NCBI RefSeq assembly: GCF_009363435.1
Contig: NZ_CP045354.1
Location: 3,748,501-3,812,500, forward strand
Length of the DNA stretch: 64,000 nt
Reading direction: 5' to 3'
Source of the DNA: Labrenzia sp. THAF82
GTDB taxonomy: Bacteria; Pseudomonadota; Alphaproteobacteria; Rhizobiales; Stappiaceae
A program made the position numbers and the translations under genes. This document shows, piece after piece, positions 44,231 to 53,469 of this stretch (its first letter is position 1; each line of letters opens with the position of its first letter). The notes beneath the pieces were generated by a model. The model ran no database searches, had not been told where the DNA came from, and worked only from the letters and a program-made list of their open reading frames with translations.

Positions 44231-45297
44231 TAGACGACTTGCCCTCGAGCAGAGACGGGCTCAATGCGCGTCACCACTCCGTCCCGATGAAAAACCAGTT
44301 TGTCGAACATGTTTGAAACCACACATGTGTGATTGGGTATGATCCGCACTCGCTCGCCAATTTGAGGTTTCTGTTGCGACCTGCTCAGATCGACAACGGC
44401 GTGTTCCTCACTCAATTTCGCGATAGAGGCCTCTGGATAGCCGATCATCCGACCATGATCGGCAAAGCCGAGCAGATCGGATGTGAGTGCTTTGGAACCG
44501 GCGTCAAGCACGGCCCTGTTCTCGGTAGGTCTGGACACCACCGTGGCAATCACATGCATGGCGCAATCCTCATAGTCGCACATTCCAGCGCGCACCATCG
44601 AGCGATCATTGAATATGTATGTGCCAGCTCTGTGTTCAGTGGCACATTTGACCAGGTCTGAATCAAAGAGACTGGGTGATCCACCGTGAGAAACAACCGG
44701 ACACTCAAGCCCTTCGCGCTTCAGGAGGTCGATTGTCTTTGCGAAAAACGCCTCAACGTCAGCCTCGCTCGACGGTTTTGGATACGTCAGAAGACCATGG
44801 AACGTAAGACCGGATTTTTGGTCAATCTGCTTGGCAAGCTCTACCGCCTCTTCCGGTGTCTGGACGCCATTTCGTTCCGAACCGGTGTCGCACTCGACCA
44901 ACACTTTCAAAGGGGCATTCTCGTTAAAGCGGGTCGCAAGGCCTTCAACAACAAGACCGTTGTCGGCAACCACCTGAAGGTCCACCTTTGCATTCAGTGC
45001 TTTGAGCCGGTCCAATCGCGCATCACCAAGCATGTTGAAAGTGATCAGGATGTCTGTGAAACCCGCGTCTGCGAATACCTCAGCTTCGCTGATTTTTTGG
45101 CAGTTGATACCTTTTGCTCCTGCTGCGACCTGCAATGACGCAAGAGCGGGTATTTTGTGAGTCTTGATGTGAGGCCTGAAGTTTCGGCCGATCCGATTGA
45201 AATACTGCTGCGCGACATTGATGTTGGATTCCATGACCGTTTCATCGATCACGACGACTGGTGTAAGCAAGTCGTTTATGGAGTATCCGACACTCAT
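44230..45297 (-). CDS. D-threonine aldolase/D-serine dehydratase-like PLP enzyme
   Basis: 355-residue fold-type III PLP enzyme (alanine racemase N-terminal barrel). The PLP Lys45 is in RPHIKTHK, and a C-terminal metal-binding segment (RIIPNHTCVVSN, with an upstream Asp/His-rich part) is characteristic of the D-threonine aldolase/D-serine dehydratase group. It acts on D-hydroxy amino acids, giving glycine plus aldehyde or pyruvate plus ammonia. It overlaps the M81 gene by ATGA. Being next to MurQ/Nag genes suggests use of D-amino acids, perhaps from peptidoglycan (inference). Confidence 0.82.
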   Translation of the reverse strand: MSVGYSINDLLTPVVVIDETVMESNINVAQQYFNRIGRNFRPHIKTHKIPALASLQVAAGAKGINCQKISEAEVFADAGFTDILITFNMLGDARLDRLKALNAKVDLQVVADNGLVVEGLATRFNENAPLKVLVECDTGSERNGVQTPEEAVELAKQIDQKSGLTFHGLLTYPKPSSEADVEAFFAKTIDLLKREGLECPVVSHGGSPSLFDSDLVKCATEHRAGTYIFNDRSMVRAGMCDYEDCAMHVIATVVSRPTENRAVLDAGSKALTSDLLGFADHGRMIGYPEASIAKLSEEHAVVDLSRSQQKPQIGERVRIIPNHTCVVSNMFDKLVFHRDGVVTRIEPVSARGQVV

Positions 45298-46817
45298 AAT
45301 AAGCCTCCTGAACGGCCGGTCGCTTTCAAGTTTCCCTGCTCGTCTTCAGCTGGTGCCATCGTGTTGTCCAAGATCGGCCAGATGTCGCGAGGCGCCTTTT
45401 CATAAGGCGTCTTTCTTGGATCATTCGGATAGGGCTGCCCAGCTGAGCAGTACAGTATGAGCGGACTGATTTCGGCAAAAGACCGGTAAAAGTGATTGGT
45501 CGATTTAACGACCACTATTTTGAGATCCGCCAACTCAATACCAAAGTTGGTGAAGAGACTTGTATCGAAACACTGGGCTCGCGTTGAGTTCAAGATTACG
45601 TCGATCCCATGTACTTTGATCCAGGTGGCATCGCCGATCGGGACGATGCTGTCTCCAAAGATCTGCGTCGCATTCTTCACATTGCGAATGACGTCCACTT
45701 CAGCGTCTATTGGATTTCCGGTTTCGGGTGCAGATTTGGCACCGAACCGAAGTTTCATCGACGTCCCCTCGCCTGCAGCATGGCAGAGCTTGACGGCAAT
45801 CGGGTCCCAGATGCTGCCGAACGCGATCCCGGTGATCCCACGTCTCAAGGCCTCAGCGAGAAGTATCGTCGAGTCTCCTGCCGTTCCCCCACCCGGATTG
45901 TCCCACATATCAGCAATCGTGACCGGACACCCTTTACAGCCAAGCGCTTTGTCGAATGCTTCGCTGGGGGTCAGTTCAGGGTTTCGGACCTTGCCCCGCA
46001 AGCTATAGAGCTTCGCTCCAAGTTCCTTTGCAACCCGGTCCCCCAACAGGCGATCATCATTAGTGACCACAAGGATCTTCGAACCCATTTCCGGAACATC
46101 ACCTGCCATGAAACCATGAACAAGCGAGAGCGACAGAATGCCAGGGGTTCCGGCTTCGAGTGCGATCATCTCATCGACGAAACCGCGCATTGGTTCTTTG
46201 CTTGTCGGAAACACATCGATCATTTTGGGATCGAAAACACTCATGACGGGCTGCGTGCGACCGGCAACTGTCTCTCCGGCAAGGCGCCAGGCATCTTCAG
46301 CTCTTTCCACAAAGTCGGTGTGAGGAAATTCCTTGAAGGCGATCAAAGCATTGGCTGCTGACACCCGTTTGCGGGTCAGATGACTATGCGGATCCATGGT
46401 CGCAATGATGGGAACAGTCGGTCCAACAATCTTCCGAACCCTCGTGAGGAAGTCTCCCTCAGGGTCGTCATATTCTGCTGCAACCATCGCGCCGTGCAGG
46501 CCGAGGACAAGAACATCAAAAGGACCGTTGGTTCTCAGCTGTTCAAGGATTTCATCCCGCAGAAGCTCATAGCAGTCACGCGACACCAGACCAGCAGGAT
46601 CCGCCCAGGCGGAAGTGCCCTCAATAAGTTGCCAGTCATTGTCCTCGGCAAATTTCCGGCCAACGGTCACTACCGCAGAACACAGTGTCGGTGTGTCTGG
46701 ATGCTCACCTGGACGCGCGAGCAAAGACGCTTCAAAAGCGTCGATATCGATGCGAATTGGTGAAAATGTATTGGTTTCTGTTGCCAATACGGCTGTGAAG
46801 GCACGTCGTTGGGTCAT
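45294..46817 (-). CDS. M81 family (MlrC-like) metallopeptidase, copy 1
   Basis: 507-residue MlrC-type protein. The start MTQRRAFTAVLATETNTFSP at 46817 fits the family opening (alternative frames upstream read through the neighbour). Metal-ligand motifs include VLGLHGAMVAAEYDDPEGD and ATMDPHSHLT; the C-terminal DUF1485 part has IADMWDNPGGGTAGDST. MlrC degrades linear peptides in the microcystin pathway; most members have unknown substrates. It starts 2 bp from the SnoaL-like stop and is coupled by ATGA to the D-threonine-aldolase-type gene. Confidence 0.82.
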   Translation of the reverse strand: MTQRRAFTAVLATETNTFSPIRIDIDAFEASLLARPGEHPDTPTLCSAVVTVGRKFAEDNDWQLIEGTSAWADPAGLVSRDCYELLRDEILEQLRTNGPFDVLVLGLHGAMVAAEYDDPEGDFLTRVRKIVGPTVPIIATMDPHSHLTRKRVSAANALIAFKEFPHTDFVERAEDAWRLAGETVAGRTQPVMSVFDPKMIDVFPTSKEPMRGFVDEMIALEAGTPGILSLSLVHGFMAGDVPEMGSKILVVTNDDRLLGDRVAKELGAKLYSLRGKVRNPELTPSEAFDKALGCKGCPVTIADMWDNPGGGTAGDSTILLAEALRRGITGIAFGSIWDPIAVKLCHAAGEGTSMKLRFGAKSAPETGNPIDAEVDVIRNVKNATQIFGDSIVPIGDATWIKVHGIDVILNSTRAQCFDTSLFTNFGIELADLKIVVVKSTNHFYRSFAEISPLILYCSAGQPYPNDPRKTPYEKAPRDIWPILDNTMAPAEDEQGNLKATGRSGGLL

Positions 46818-46819
46818 CT

Positions 46820-47341
46820 TCAGATTGCAGTGCCGAGCGGATTTGGCAAGTAGCCTGTAAAGCTGCAAATCTTCCAGCGTCCGTCGTTTTTGACGCAATA
46901 GTAAAGTGTCTGCCAAAGCAAACGGTCTTCGCTACCATCTGCCTTTTTGATCCGACCATCGAATTTCTTGCGAGCAATGGCCCGGGAACCATTGATTTCG
47001 ATATTGGTCAATCGGGTTGCATTGAAGATCGCGGCTCTTGTGTCTTCCGCAAAATCGGTCTTGGAAAATTCCTCTGCCTGACGAAGCCATTCATTCTTAT
47101 AGGTTTCGAGATCGGGAAAACCGAGTTGCCATTCATCTGGATTGGCCACCTTCTTTCCGTCGATACCGAAAAATGCAGCTTCCTCAAAGTCGTTTGAAAC
47201 GAGATCCCAGTCGGCGGCGAGAAAGGCTGTAATATCTCGTTCAACGAGCATTTCCCAGATTTCCGCGCGATCGGGATCCTGACCCGAGAATGGATTGATT
47301 TGATTTTCAGATTTATCCCGCATTTCGGAAACCATTTTCAT
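46820..47341 (-). CDS. SnoaL/NTF2-like protein
   Basis: 173-residue soluble protein, first in the leftward operon with the M81 and D-threonine-aldolase-type genes. The order EIWEMLVERDITAFLAADWDLVSNDF, SRAIARKKFDG and WKICSFTGYLP resembles nuclear-transport-factor-2-like barrels. The start is uncertain: ATGs at 47341, 47335 and 47323 are in frame and none has a strong ribosome site. No catalytic function can be assigned. Confidence 0.65.
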   Translation of the reverse strand: MKMVSEMRDKSENQINPFSGQDPDRAEIWEMLVERDITAFLAADWDLVSNDFEEAAFFGIDGKKVANPDEWQLGFPDLETYKNEWLRQAEEFSKTDFAEDTRAAIFNATRLTNIEINGSRAIARKKFDGRIKKADGSEDRLLWQTLYYCVKNDGRWKICSFTGYLPNPLGTAI

Positions 47342-47418
47342 TTGTATGGTTGATTTTTCCAAAATATAGGAGTGAAATGAAACCAATGTCAAACCACTAT
47401 GTAAATCATTTTCATTTT
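47333..47418. repeat. Direct repeats in a divergent promoter (possible RpiR operators)
   Basis: CATTTTCATTT occurs at 47333-47343 and again at 47407-47417, and a similar inverted copy TGAAATGA lies at about 47373-47380. The repeats bracket the gap between the SnoaL-like gene and ridA-rpiR. They are plausible binding sites for the RpiR protein, though the first one overlaps the SnoaL-like start codon. Confidence 0.4.
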
Positions 47419-47428
47419 GGAGCTTGAA

Positions 47429-47815
47429 ATGAGCATTACGCGATATGGAGCCGACAAATCAGGAGCCAGCGGCCAAAATCTTCCCTTTGCGCGCGCTGTA
47501 GAAGCCGACGGATGGCTTCATGTTTCCGGACAGGTCGCAATGAAAGATGGAGAGATCGTAAATGGCGGCATCGTTGAACAAACACATCTGACAATCAAGA
47601 ACGTCATCGCCATTCTGGAGGAAGCCGGATACGGGCTTGAACACATTGTTCGTGTTGGTGTTTGGCTTGATGACCCGCGAGACTTCTGGTCTTTCAATGG
47701 AGTCTATAAATCCTATTTTGGCGAGCATCCGCCCGCACGCGCATGCGTCCAAGCGTCCATGATGGTCGACTGCAAGGTGGAAATCGACTGTATCGCTTAC
47801 AAGAAACCGGATTGA
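47429..47815 (+). CDS. RidA/YjgF family protein
   Basis: 128-residue RidA protein. ATG 47429 has a TTGGAG site six bases upstream. WLHVSGQVAMKDGEIV, the PPARACVQA motif with the carboxylate-binding Arg, and CKVEIDCIAY are all present, so imine deaminase activity is plausible. It sits 6 bp before the RpiR gene. With a nearby PLP enzyme that can produce 2-aminoacrylate from D-serine, a protective role is sensible. Confidence 0.82.
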   Translation: MSITRYGADKSGASGQNLPFARAVEADGWLHVSGQVAMKDGEIVNGGIVEQTHLTIKNVIAILEEAGYGLEHIVRVGVWLDDPRDFWSFNGVYKSYFGEHPPARACVQASMMVDCKVEIDCIAYKKPD

Positions 47816-47821
47816 TCGGTT

Positions 47822-48688
47822 ATGCGGGACATTCTGTCGGTGTTGCAGGGTGTTGAACCTGAACTGTCAAAGTCGGAACGGATTCTGGCGTCGATATTAC
47901 GCAAAGACGCAGAATTTATCGTCAACGCGGGCATTACCGAATTTGCCGAACGTGCTGGCGTGTCGCCGCCGACAGTGACGCGGTTTTGCCGCAGACTTGG
48001 GTGTGAAAGCTATACGGCCTTCAAGGTGCAGGTTGCCCAGGTCACTTTTGCCGGCACCCGCTATCTTGCGACCAATGCCGCTTCCGAGGCTCCGCAAGAC
48101 ATTGCCGACAGTCTTATGGTTCAGCTCCAGGAAACGGCCGCAAATACCAGGTCCGCGTTGGATATGGAGACGGTCCAGAATGCGGCAGAGCTGCTCAGCA
48201 ATGCCGGCCTTGTTGCAGCCTATGGTGCTGGCGGCACTTCGTCGATGGTTGCAGACGAGATACAGAACCGCTTCTTCCGCCTCGGATTGCGCACTGTCAG
48301 CATTACCGATCACGCCATGCAGCTTATGCACGCGGCAACCTTGCGCCCCGGAGATGTTGTCGTGGCTTCTTCCGTCTCAGGACGCAATGTCCAGATGGCC
48401 CGCGCGCTTGAAGCTGCCAAAACGTATGGCGCGACCATAATTGCACTCACCCGGCCTGATCGCCCTGTTGCAGCTCTTGCTGATATCACCATCGGGATCG
48501 ATCTGCCGGAGGGCGACAACATCTTAAGACCAAGCTGCAGTCGTTATGCGTTTCTCTTTGTCGTCGATTTGCTTTCGACTTTGATTGCGGTGAGACGCGG
48601 AGATGAAGCTCGTGAGACCCTGCGTAGGGTCAAACATCAGCTTACCAATACCCGTGATCAGGATGACAAGGAGGCACTTGGTGACTGA
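47822..48688 (+). CDS. RpiR/MurR family transcriptional regulator
   Basis: 288-residue regulator with an N-terminal RpiR helix-turn-helix (LSKSERILASILRKDAEFIVNAGITEFAERAGVSPPTVTRFCRRLG split around the turn) and a C-terminal SIS sugar-phosphate domain (VAAYGAGGTSSMVADEIQNRF, VVVASSVSGRNVQMARALEAAK). MurR of E. coli, which senses MurNAc-6-P, is a family member, which suits the nearby MurQ. Its stop overlaps the SDR start by 8 bp. Confidence 0.85.
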   Translation: MRDILSVLQGVEPELSKSERILASILRKDAEFIVNAGITEFAERAGVSPPTVTRFCRRLGCESYTAFKVQVAQVTFAGTRYLATNAASEAPQDIADSLMVQLQETAANTRSALDMETVQNAAELLSNAGLVAAYGAGGTSSMVADEIQNRFFRLGLRTVSITDHAMQLMHAATLRPGDVVVASSVSGRNVQMARALEAAKTYGATIIALTRPDRPVAALADITIGIDLPEGDNILRPSCSRYAFLFVVDLLSTLIAVRRGDEARETLRRVKHQLTNTRDQDDKEALGD

Positions 48689-49481
48689 ACTGACTTCACA
48701 ACCGGTCGCCGTCGTTACAGGTGCCGCTGGTGACATTGGTGCCGCCATTGCGGAGAAATTGGCAAACACCTACACCATTGCTGCGGTCGACCTGGACCAA
48801 GACGGCCTTGAAAAGACAGTCAGATCTCTTCAAGACCAAGGCTTCAGAGCGTCGGGACTTCCGTTTGATCTGACAAGCGCTGACAGTCTTGTCGAGTTGG
48901 CGGTATTTGCCAGGTCGCTTGGTTCCGTCGAGACATTGATCAACAACGCCGGGGCGGCAAGCGCGCTCTCGCTCCAACATATGACACGGGGAGATCTGGC
49001 GCAGGACGTTGGTCTGAACCTGGAAGCTGCGCTCAACTGTTTCAAGGTGCTTGAAGATGATCTTATTGCCTGCGGGCATGCCAACGTCATCAATATCGCT
49101 TCGGTGAACGGGCTTGGGACCTATGGTCATCCTGCTTACAGTGCGGCCAAGGCAGGGTTGATACACGCGACAAAAGCAATCGCTGTCGAATACGGAAAAT
49201 ATGGACTAAGGGCAAATGCCGTCGCCCCCGGAACCGTGAAGACTCAGGCCTGGAAAACAAGACAGTCGGACAATCCGAAAGTTTTTGAAGAAGCTCTTCG
49301 CTGGTACCCATTCAAAGCACTTCCGGAACCGGCCGATATTGCCGAGGCTGTTTCATTTTTGTTGAGTCCAGCGGCAAGATGCATCACCGGCGTCTGCCTT
49401 CCTGTCGACAGCGGCTTGACTGCTGGTTCCCCCGCCCTCCCCAGAACGTTTACGCAATCGCCCGACTTTGACGGAACTTGA
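48681..49481 (+). CDS. SDR family oxidoreductase
   Basis: 266-residue classical short-chain dehydrogenase from GTG 48681, chosen for its GGAGG site. Cofactor motif VTGAAGDIG, NNAG, the catalytic Ser in INIASVNG and Tyr/Lys in YSAAK are intact. The C-terminus (FLLSPAARCITGVCLPVDSGL) is normal. Embedded between RpiR and hexosaminidase genes; its substrate is unknown but could be a sugar or hydroxy acid. Confidence 0.83.
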   Translation: MTELTSQPVAVVTGAAGDIGAAIAEKLANTYTIAAVDLDQDGLEKTVRSLQDQGFRASGLPFDLTSADSLVELAVFARSLGSVETLINNAGAASALSLQHMTRGDLAQDVGLNLEAALNCFKVLEDDLIACGHANVINIASVNGLGTYGHPAYSAAKAGLIHATKAIAVEYGKYGLRANAVAPGTVKTQAWKTRQSDNPKVFEEALRWYPFKALPEPADIAEAVSFLLSPAARCITGVCLPVDSGLTAGSPALPRTFTQSPDFDGT

Positions 49482-49485
49482 ATTC

Positions 49486-51396
49486 ATGACCGAAGTTGTC
49501 CTCGACTGTTTCTATCGTCCCGCAGAAAACCTCGCAGATGCGCGCCTGGAGTTTAGCCTGACCAATACGGGCAAGAAGACGCTGCAATCCTTCACGCTCG
49601 CATATTCAGCAATGACACGCGCAGCCGCAAACGCATCTCTGGAAAATGCGGAAGGTCTGACGCGCATTGCCAATTTTCATGAGCTCTCACCGCCATCCGG
49701 GTTTCAGCTTGAGCCAGGAAAGAGCTGGAACTTCGTTGTTCAAGGCCTCGTAAATCCGGCCCGTCACCGACTTGATGGGCCAAAATCAGCCTATATCACC
49801 GTATTTGGTCAAATTATCGAGGTCCTCTGCAATGATCTCGATACGCCACCGGATTCAGATACCGGTGAGCGCAGAAATGTGCCAATCGGCATGGTGGACT
49901 TGCCAATCCATATCGTGCCTTGGCCCCAGTCAATCGGTGTTTCGGCGTGGACAGACAAGATAACGGCATTCCATTTGTCTGAAGGAACGTCTGAAGAAAA
50001 GGCGGCAGCTGCAAAAATAAACGGTCTTTCAAAGCGCCTGTTTCCAGACGCCCCCTTTCCGTTCAGGTTTTCAGCCTCTGCTAATACACACGCACTTGTC
50101 TTGAGGCATGATGTTGCTCTGTCCGACGAAGCCTACGGCATCGAGTTTTCGGACGACCAGGCGGTACTCAGCTATGGAGGGCAACCAGGCCGCGACTATG
50201 GTTTGACCGTGCTGGCACAAATCGCCTACGGCGCTTATGTCGACCCAGGCACCTACCGCTTTCCCGCTACGGGGACGATTGCAGATTCTCCCAGGTTTGG
50301 GTGGCGAGGAACGCATCTGGATGTTTCACGCCACTTCAGACAGAAGAATGAAGTGCTTCGCCTGCTCGACCTTCTGGCCTGGGGCCGCATGAATGTTCTG
50401 CAATGGCACCTGACAGATGACGAAGGATGGCGTCTTGAGATCAAGGCTTACCCTGAACTCACAAGCAGTGGAGCCAAACGCGGTCCTGGTTGCCAACAAG
50501 TTGGGCAACTCGGGTTTTCATCAGAGATTTACGAAGGATCTTATTCTCAGGATGATGTCAGAGACATCGTTTCCCACGCGATTGATCTCAACATCGATAT
50601 CGTTCCGGAAATCGATGTACCGGGTCATTCAACCGCGGTCCTGAAAACCTATCCCAAATTTGCCGATCAGGCCGAACCCGACAACAGCTATCACTCCATT
50701 CAGGGCTATCCCAACAACGCGCTTAACCCGGCGATGGATGAAACCTATGACTTTCTGGAAAAGGTGTTCGCGGAAGTCGCAAGCCTGTTTCCCAGCGAAT
50801 TCATTCATATTGGCGGCGACGAGGTTGATGTCCACTCCTGGCTGGAGTCGCCCAAAGCACAGCGGTTGATGAGTGAAGAGAACCTCACCGGAACGCTGGA
50901 ATTGCAAGCGTATTTCATGGGCAGAGTGCGCAAGATCCTCGCAAAGCACGGCAAGAAACTTGCCGGATGGGATGAGGTATCACACGGTGGCGGAATAGAT
51001 CCGGACGGCGTCCTCCTTATGGCCTGGCAAAAGCGCGAGGTGACAAAGGAGTTGATTGACCAGGGCTACGATGTGATCAGCACGCCTGGGCAACACTATT
51101 ATCTCGACATGGTTCAGGCCTCCGGTTGGAGGGAACCTGGCGCAAGCTGGGCTGGCGTTTCCACGCCTGAAGCATCCTATGCTTATGAGCCTTCAGACGG
51201 TCTTGATGAGAGCAAACTGAACCAATTGAAAGGTGTTCAAGCCTGCATCTGGAGTGAGCACCTCACTGACAACGCGCTTTTCAATCACATGGTCTTTCCG
51301 AGAATTTATGCTGTTGCGGAATCAGGTTGGACGTCACCTGACCGGAAAAATTGGCAACGCTTTGCAGCGGCAAGTGCGATCTTCCCTACCCTTTGA
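49486..51396 (+). CDS. Beta-N-acetylhexosaminidase (GH20), cytoplasmic
   Basis: 636-residue glycoside hydrolase family 20 enzyme releasing terminal GlcNAc or GalNAc. The catalytic pair is Asp445-Glu446 in HIGGDEV; other GH20 parts are RGTHLDVSRHF, NVLQWHLTDDEGWR, DIVPEIDVPGHS, and a Trp-rich C-terminus (ACIWSEHLTD). The first 150 residues form a beta-rich region like the N-terminal domain of this family. There is no signal peptide, so it should act on imported di- or oligosaccharides. ATG 49486 lies 4 bp after the SDR stop; a TTG at 49468 is possible. Confidence 0.85.
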   Translation: MTEVVLDCFYRPAENLADARLEFSLTNTGKKTLQSFTLAYSAMTRAAANASLENAEGLTRIANFHELSPPSGFQLEPGKSWNFVVQGLVNPARHRLDGPKSAYITVFGQIIEVLCNDLDTPPDSDTGERRNVPIGMVDLPIHIVPWPQSIGVSAWTDKITAFHLSEGTSEEKAAAAKINGLSKRLFPDAPFPFRFSASANTHALVLRHDVALSDEAYGIEFSDDQAVLSYGGQPGRDYGLTVLAQIAYGAYVDPGTYRFPATGTIADSPRFGWRGTHLDVSRHFRQKNEVLRLLDLLAWGRMNVLQWHLTDDEGWRLEIKAYPELTSSGAKRGPGCQQVGQLGFSSEIYEGSYSQDDVRDIVSHAIDLNIDIVPEIDVPGHSTAVLKTYPKFADQAEPDNSYHSIQGYPNNALNPAMDETYDFLEKVFAEVASLFPSEFIHIGGDEVDVHSWLESPKAQRLMSEENLTGTLELQAYFMGRVRKILAKHGKKLAGWDEVSHGGGIDPDGVLLMAWQKREVTKELIDQGYDVISTPGQHYYLDMVQASGWREPGASWAGVSTPEASYAYEPSDGLDESKLNQLKGVQACIWSEHLTDNALFNHMVFPRIYAVAESGWTSPDRKNWQRFAAASAIFPTL

Positions 51397-51415
51397 ATAA
51401 GACGACAGGCGAACG

Positions 51416-52861
51416 ATGAAAGTAGCGGTTGGCGGTATCCATACAGAATGCAGCACTTATTCTCCTCTGATCCAAACCGCAGACGACTTTAAGATTGTTC
51501 GCGGCGAAGACCTTATGAGAGAGGCAGGATTGGCAAGTGGCCGGTTTGCCGAAATCACCTTTCAACCCCTCTTTCATGCCCGTTCTGTCCCTGGAGGTCC
51601 AGTCGATGCGGCCTGCTATCAATCCTTTAAAAGAGACTTTCTGAAACAGCTTGAGGACAGTCTTCCCGTCGACGGTGTACTTCTGATCATGCATGGCGCA
51701 ATGCATGTTGTCGGCTTGGACGACGCGGAAGGTGATTGGATTTCAGCTGTTCGGAAAATCGTCGGACCAAATCCACCGATTGCGGTCAGCTATGATTTAC
51801 ACGGTAACCTGACCCAAAAAATCATAGATCAGATCGATATTTTCTGCGCCTATCGGACAGCTCCCCATATTGACGTTCAGGAAACCCACCAACGCGCTGC
51901 CAATCTGTTGATAGACCAACTTAACGGCGGCCCCAAACGATGTGTTGCCTGGGTGCCGGTACCAGTTCTTCATCCCGGGGAGCGAACGAGCACTGAAGAC
52001 AAACCGATGAAGTCGCTTTACACGGGCTTGCCGTTGTTTGACGCATCTGACGGCGTAGAAGACAGCAATTTGATGGTAGGCTACGTTTGGGCCGATACTG
52101 AAAGAGCGACAGCTTCTGCCGTTGTGACCGGTACAGATCCCGCGGCGACCAAGAAAGCTGCCGAACTCATCGCGGCCGGTTATTGGAACAATCGTGAGAA
52201 CTGCCGGATTGGCGTTCCAACGAAGTCACTTGAGGACTGCCTGGCAGATGCCAGGGACTGCAAAACTCATCCTTTTATACTCGCAGATAGTGGCGACAAC
52301 CCGACCGGTGGAGGCGTAGGGGACAGGACGGACGTGCTTCACCTCTGGCTTGAAAAAGGTATGGAAGGTGGAGTTTTCGCCGGCATTGCAGACCCGGAAG
52401 CGGTCGAGGCGGCTTGGTGGTCTGAAATTGATACCGAGCTTGATCTCATGATTGGAGGAGCCCATGGAAGCTCCTGCCCAACCGTGGCGTGCCAAGCGAA
52501 AGTGCAACTGAAACGCGGCGATCCTGACACCAAGTCGAGAGAGGTGTTGCTCGAGGTTGCCAAGAACCTCGTGATCCTGTCGGAATTTCGCCGTCCATTC
52601 CACAAGCTGGATGATTTCAAAGCTTTCGGTATCGACCCCACCAGCGCCCTATACCTGATTGTTAAATCTGGATATCTGTCCCCTGAACTAGCGCCGATCG
52701 CCTGTCCGCCACGAATGGCACTGACAAACGGAGCAGTAAATCAGGACATCCGCGCTCTGCAAAACGAACAGCGCCAATCACCATCCTTTCCATTTCAACA
52801 AGACTTCGATTGGCTGCCAACGGCAAGGCTTTCTGCAAGAGTTGCGAACAAAGCACCGTAA
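51416..52861 (+). CDS. M81 family (MlrC-like) metallopeptidase, copy 2
   Basis: 481-residue second MlrC-type protein. Start MKVAVGGIHTECSTYSP; ligand motifs LLIMHGAMHVVGLDDAEGDW and SYDLHGNLT, then ADSGDNPTGGGVGDRTD in the C-terminal region. It diverges strongly from the first copy, so this is not a recent duplication. It begins 19 bp after the hexosaminidase stop and ends the rightward rid-rpiR-SDR-GH20 operon. Confidence 0.82.
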   Translation: MKVAVGGIHTECSTYSPLIQTADDFKIVRGEDLMREAGLASGRFAEITFQPLFHARSVPGGPVDAACYQSFKRDFLKQLEDSLPVDGVLLIMHGAMHVVGLDDAEGDWISAVRKIVGPNPPIAVSYDLHGNLTQKIIDQIDIFCAYRTAPHIDVQETHQRAANLLIDQLNGGPKRCVAWVPVPVLHPGERTSTEDKPMKSLYTGLPLFDASDGVEDSNLMVGYVWADTERATASAVVTGTDPAATKKAAELIAAGYWNNRENCRIGVPTKSLEDCLADARDCKTHPFILADSGDNPTGGGVGDRTDVLHLWLEKGMEGGVFAGIADPEAVEAAWWSEIDTELDLMIGGAHGSSCPTVACQAKVQLKRGDPDTKSREVLLEVAKNLVILSEFRRPFHKLDDFKAFGIDPTSALYLIVKSGYLSPELAPIACPPRMALTNGAVNQDIRALQNEQRQSPSFPFQQDFDWLPTARLSARVANKAP

Positions 52862-52995
52862 GTCCATGAAATTGCGCCGGTCGCAGTTTCCCTGCTGCTT
52901 TTTGCCGTTTCACCATGCCAAACAAGAACACCTTTAACCTTCAAACTGTGCACGGAGCAGCCACTGGGGCGTAATTCAGAATGCTGTTGCAACCA

Positions 52996-53022
52996 GCGGA
53001 TGATCAGTGATCAACCATCCGC
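52996..53022. terminator. Stem-loop between convergent genes
   Basis: GCGGATG / CATCCGC, 7-bp stem enclosing a second small palindrome (GATCA-G-TGATC). It lies between the M81 stop and the end of the convergent 75-residue gene. No T-run on either side. Confidence 0.35.
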
Positions 53023-53041
53023 AGAATTGCGTTGTGAGTGT

Positions 53042-53269
53042 TTAGGACTGGATCCAAAAATTGTTGGCCTGGGCGACGGTTTGAAAGTTCGTCGCAACGA
53101 CGTGAGACGCCATCGTCAGGCTGTCAGCATTATTGGCATAATCAGCGCGAAGCTTGCTTCTGATCTCGTCGTCCGGTTGGGTCATTTTTACGGCCATTCG
53201 CGACATCTTTATCGCGAGGCTGTAGCCTTCTTCGGGTGTGGCAGTTTTCAAACTCGGTAGCCAGCTCAT
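53042..53269 (-). CDS. Small protein of unknown function divergent from an OhrR-like gene
   Basis: 75-residue soluble protein, MSWLPSLKTATPEEGYSLAI and on, mostly helical by composition, with no Cys and no membrane segment. ATG 53269 has a GAGGGAG site seven bases upstream, which argues that it is a real gene. I recognise no family. Its position across a shared promoter from a peroxide-sensing MarR protein suggests it is a target of that regulator, where an ohr gene would usually be found. Confidence 0.6.
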   Translation of the reverse strand: MSWLPSLKTATPEEGYSLAIKMSRMAVKMTQPDDEIRSKLRADYANNADSLTMASHVVATNFQTVAQANNFWIQS

Positions 53270-53452
53270 GAATAACTCCCTCTGTTCATGATTGATCAAT
53301 GGTGCTCAGTGGCACTGCGAAAGAAGCTCAACACAGGCGCTGCCTTCCCCCAGCAACAAATTCACGTCCAGTCGAAGGCCTGGAAAACCAGCGACAACAC
53401 TCTGCCGGTAACCAGGGCCAGTCACACTGTGTTCTGAACTTACCCATTTAAT

Positions 53453-53469
53453 AAACTATCTAATAGTTT
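53453..53469. promoter_or_regulatory. Perfect palindrome, probable MarR/OhrR operator
   Basis: AAACTAT-CTA-ATAGTTT, perfect 7-bp arms with a 3-bp centre, 92 bp before the chosen regulator start and 184 bp before the divergent small gene. Length and AT content are typical of OhrR/MarR sites. Confidence 0.65.

Noticed and set aside
45294-52861. The two M81 genes as a recent duplication
   Set aside because: The proteins differ in length and in most positions, so they are old paralogues or independent acquisitions.
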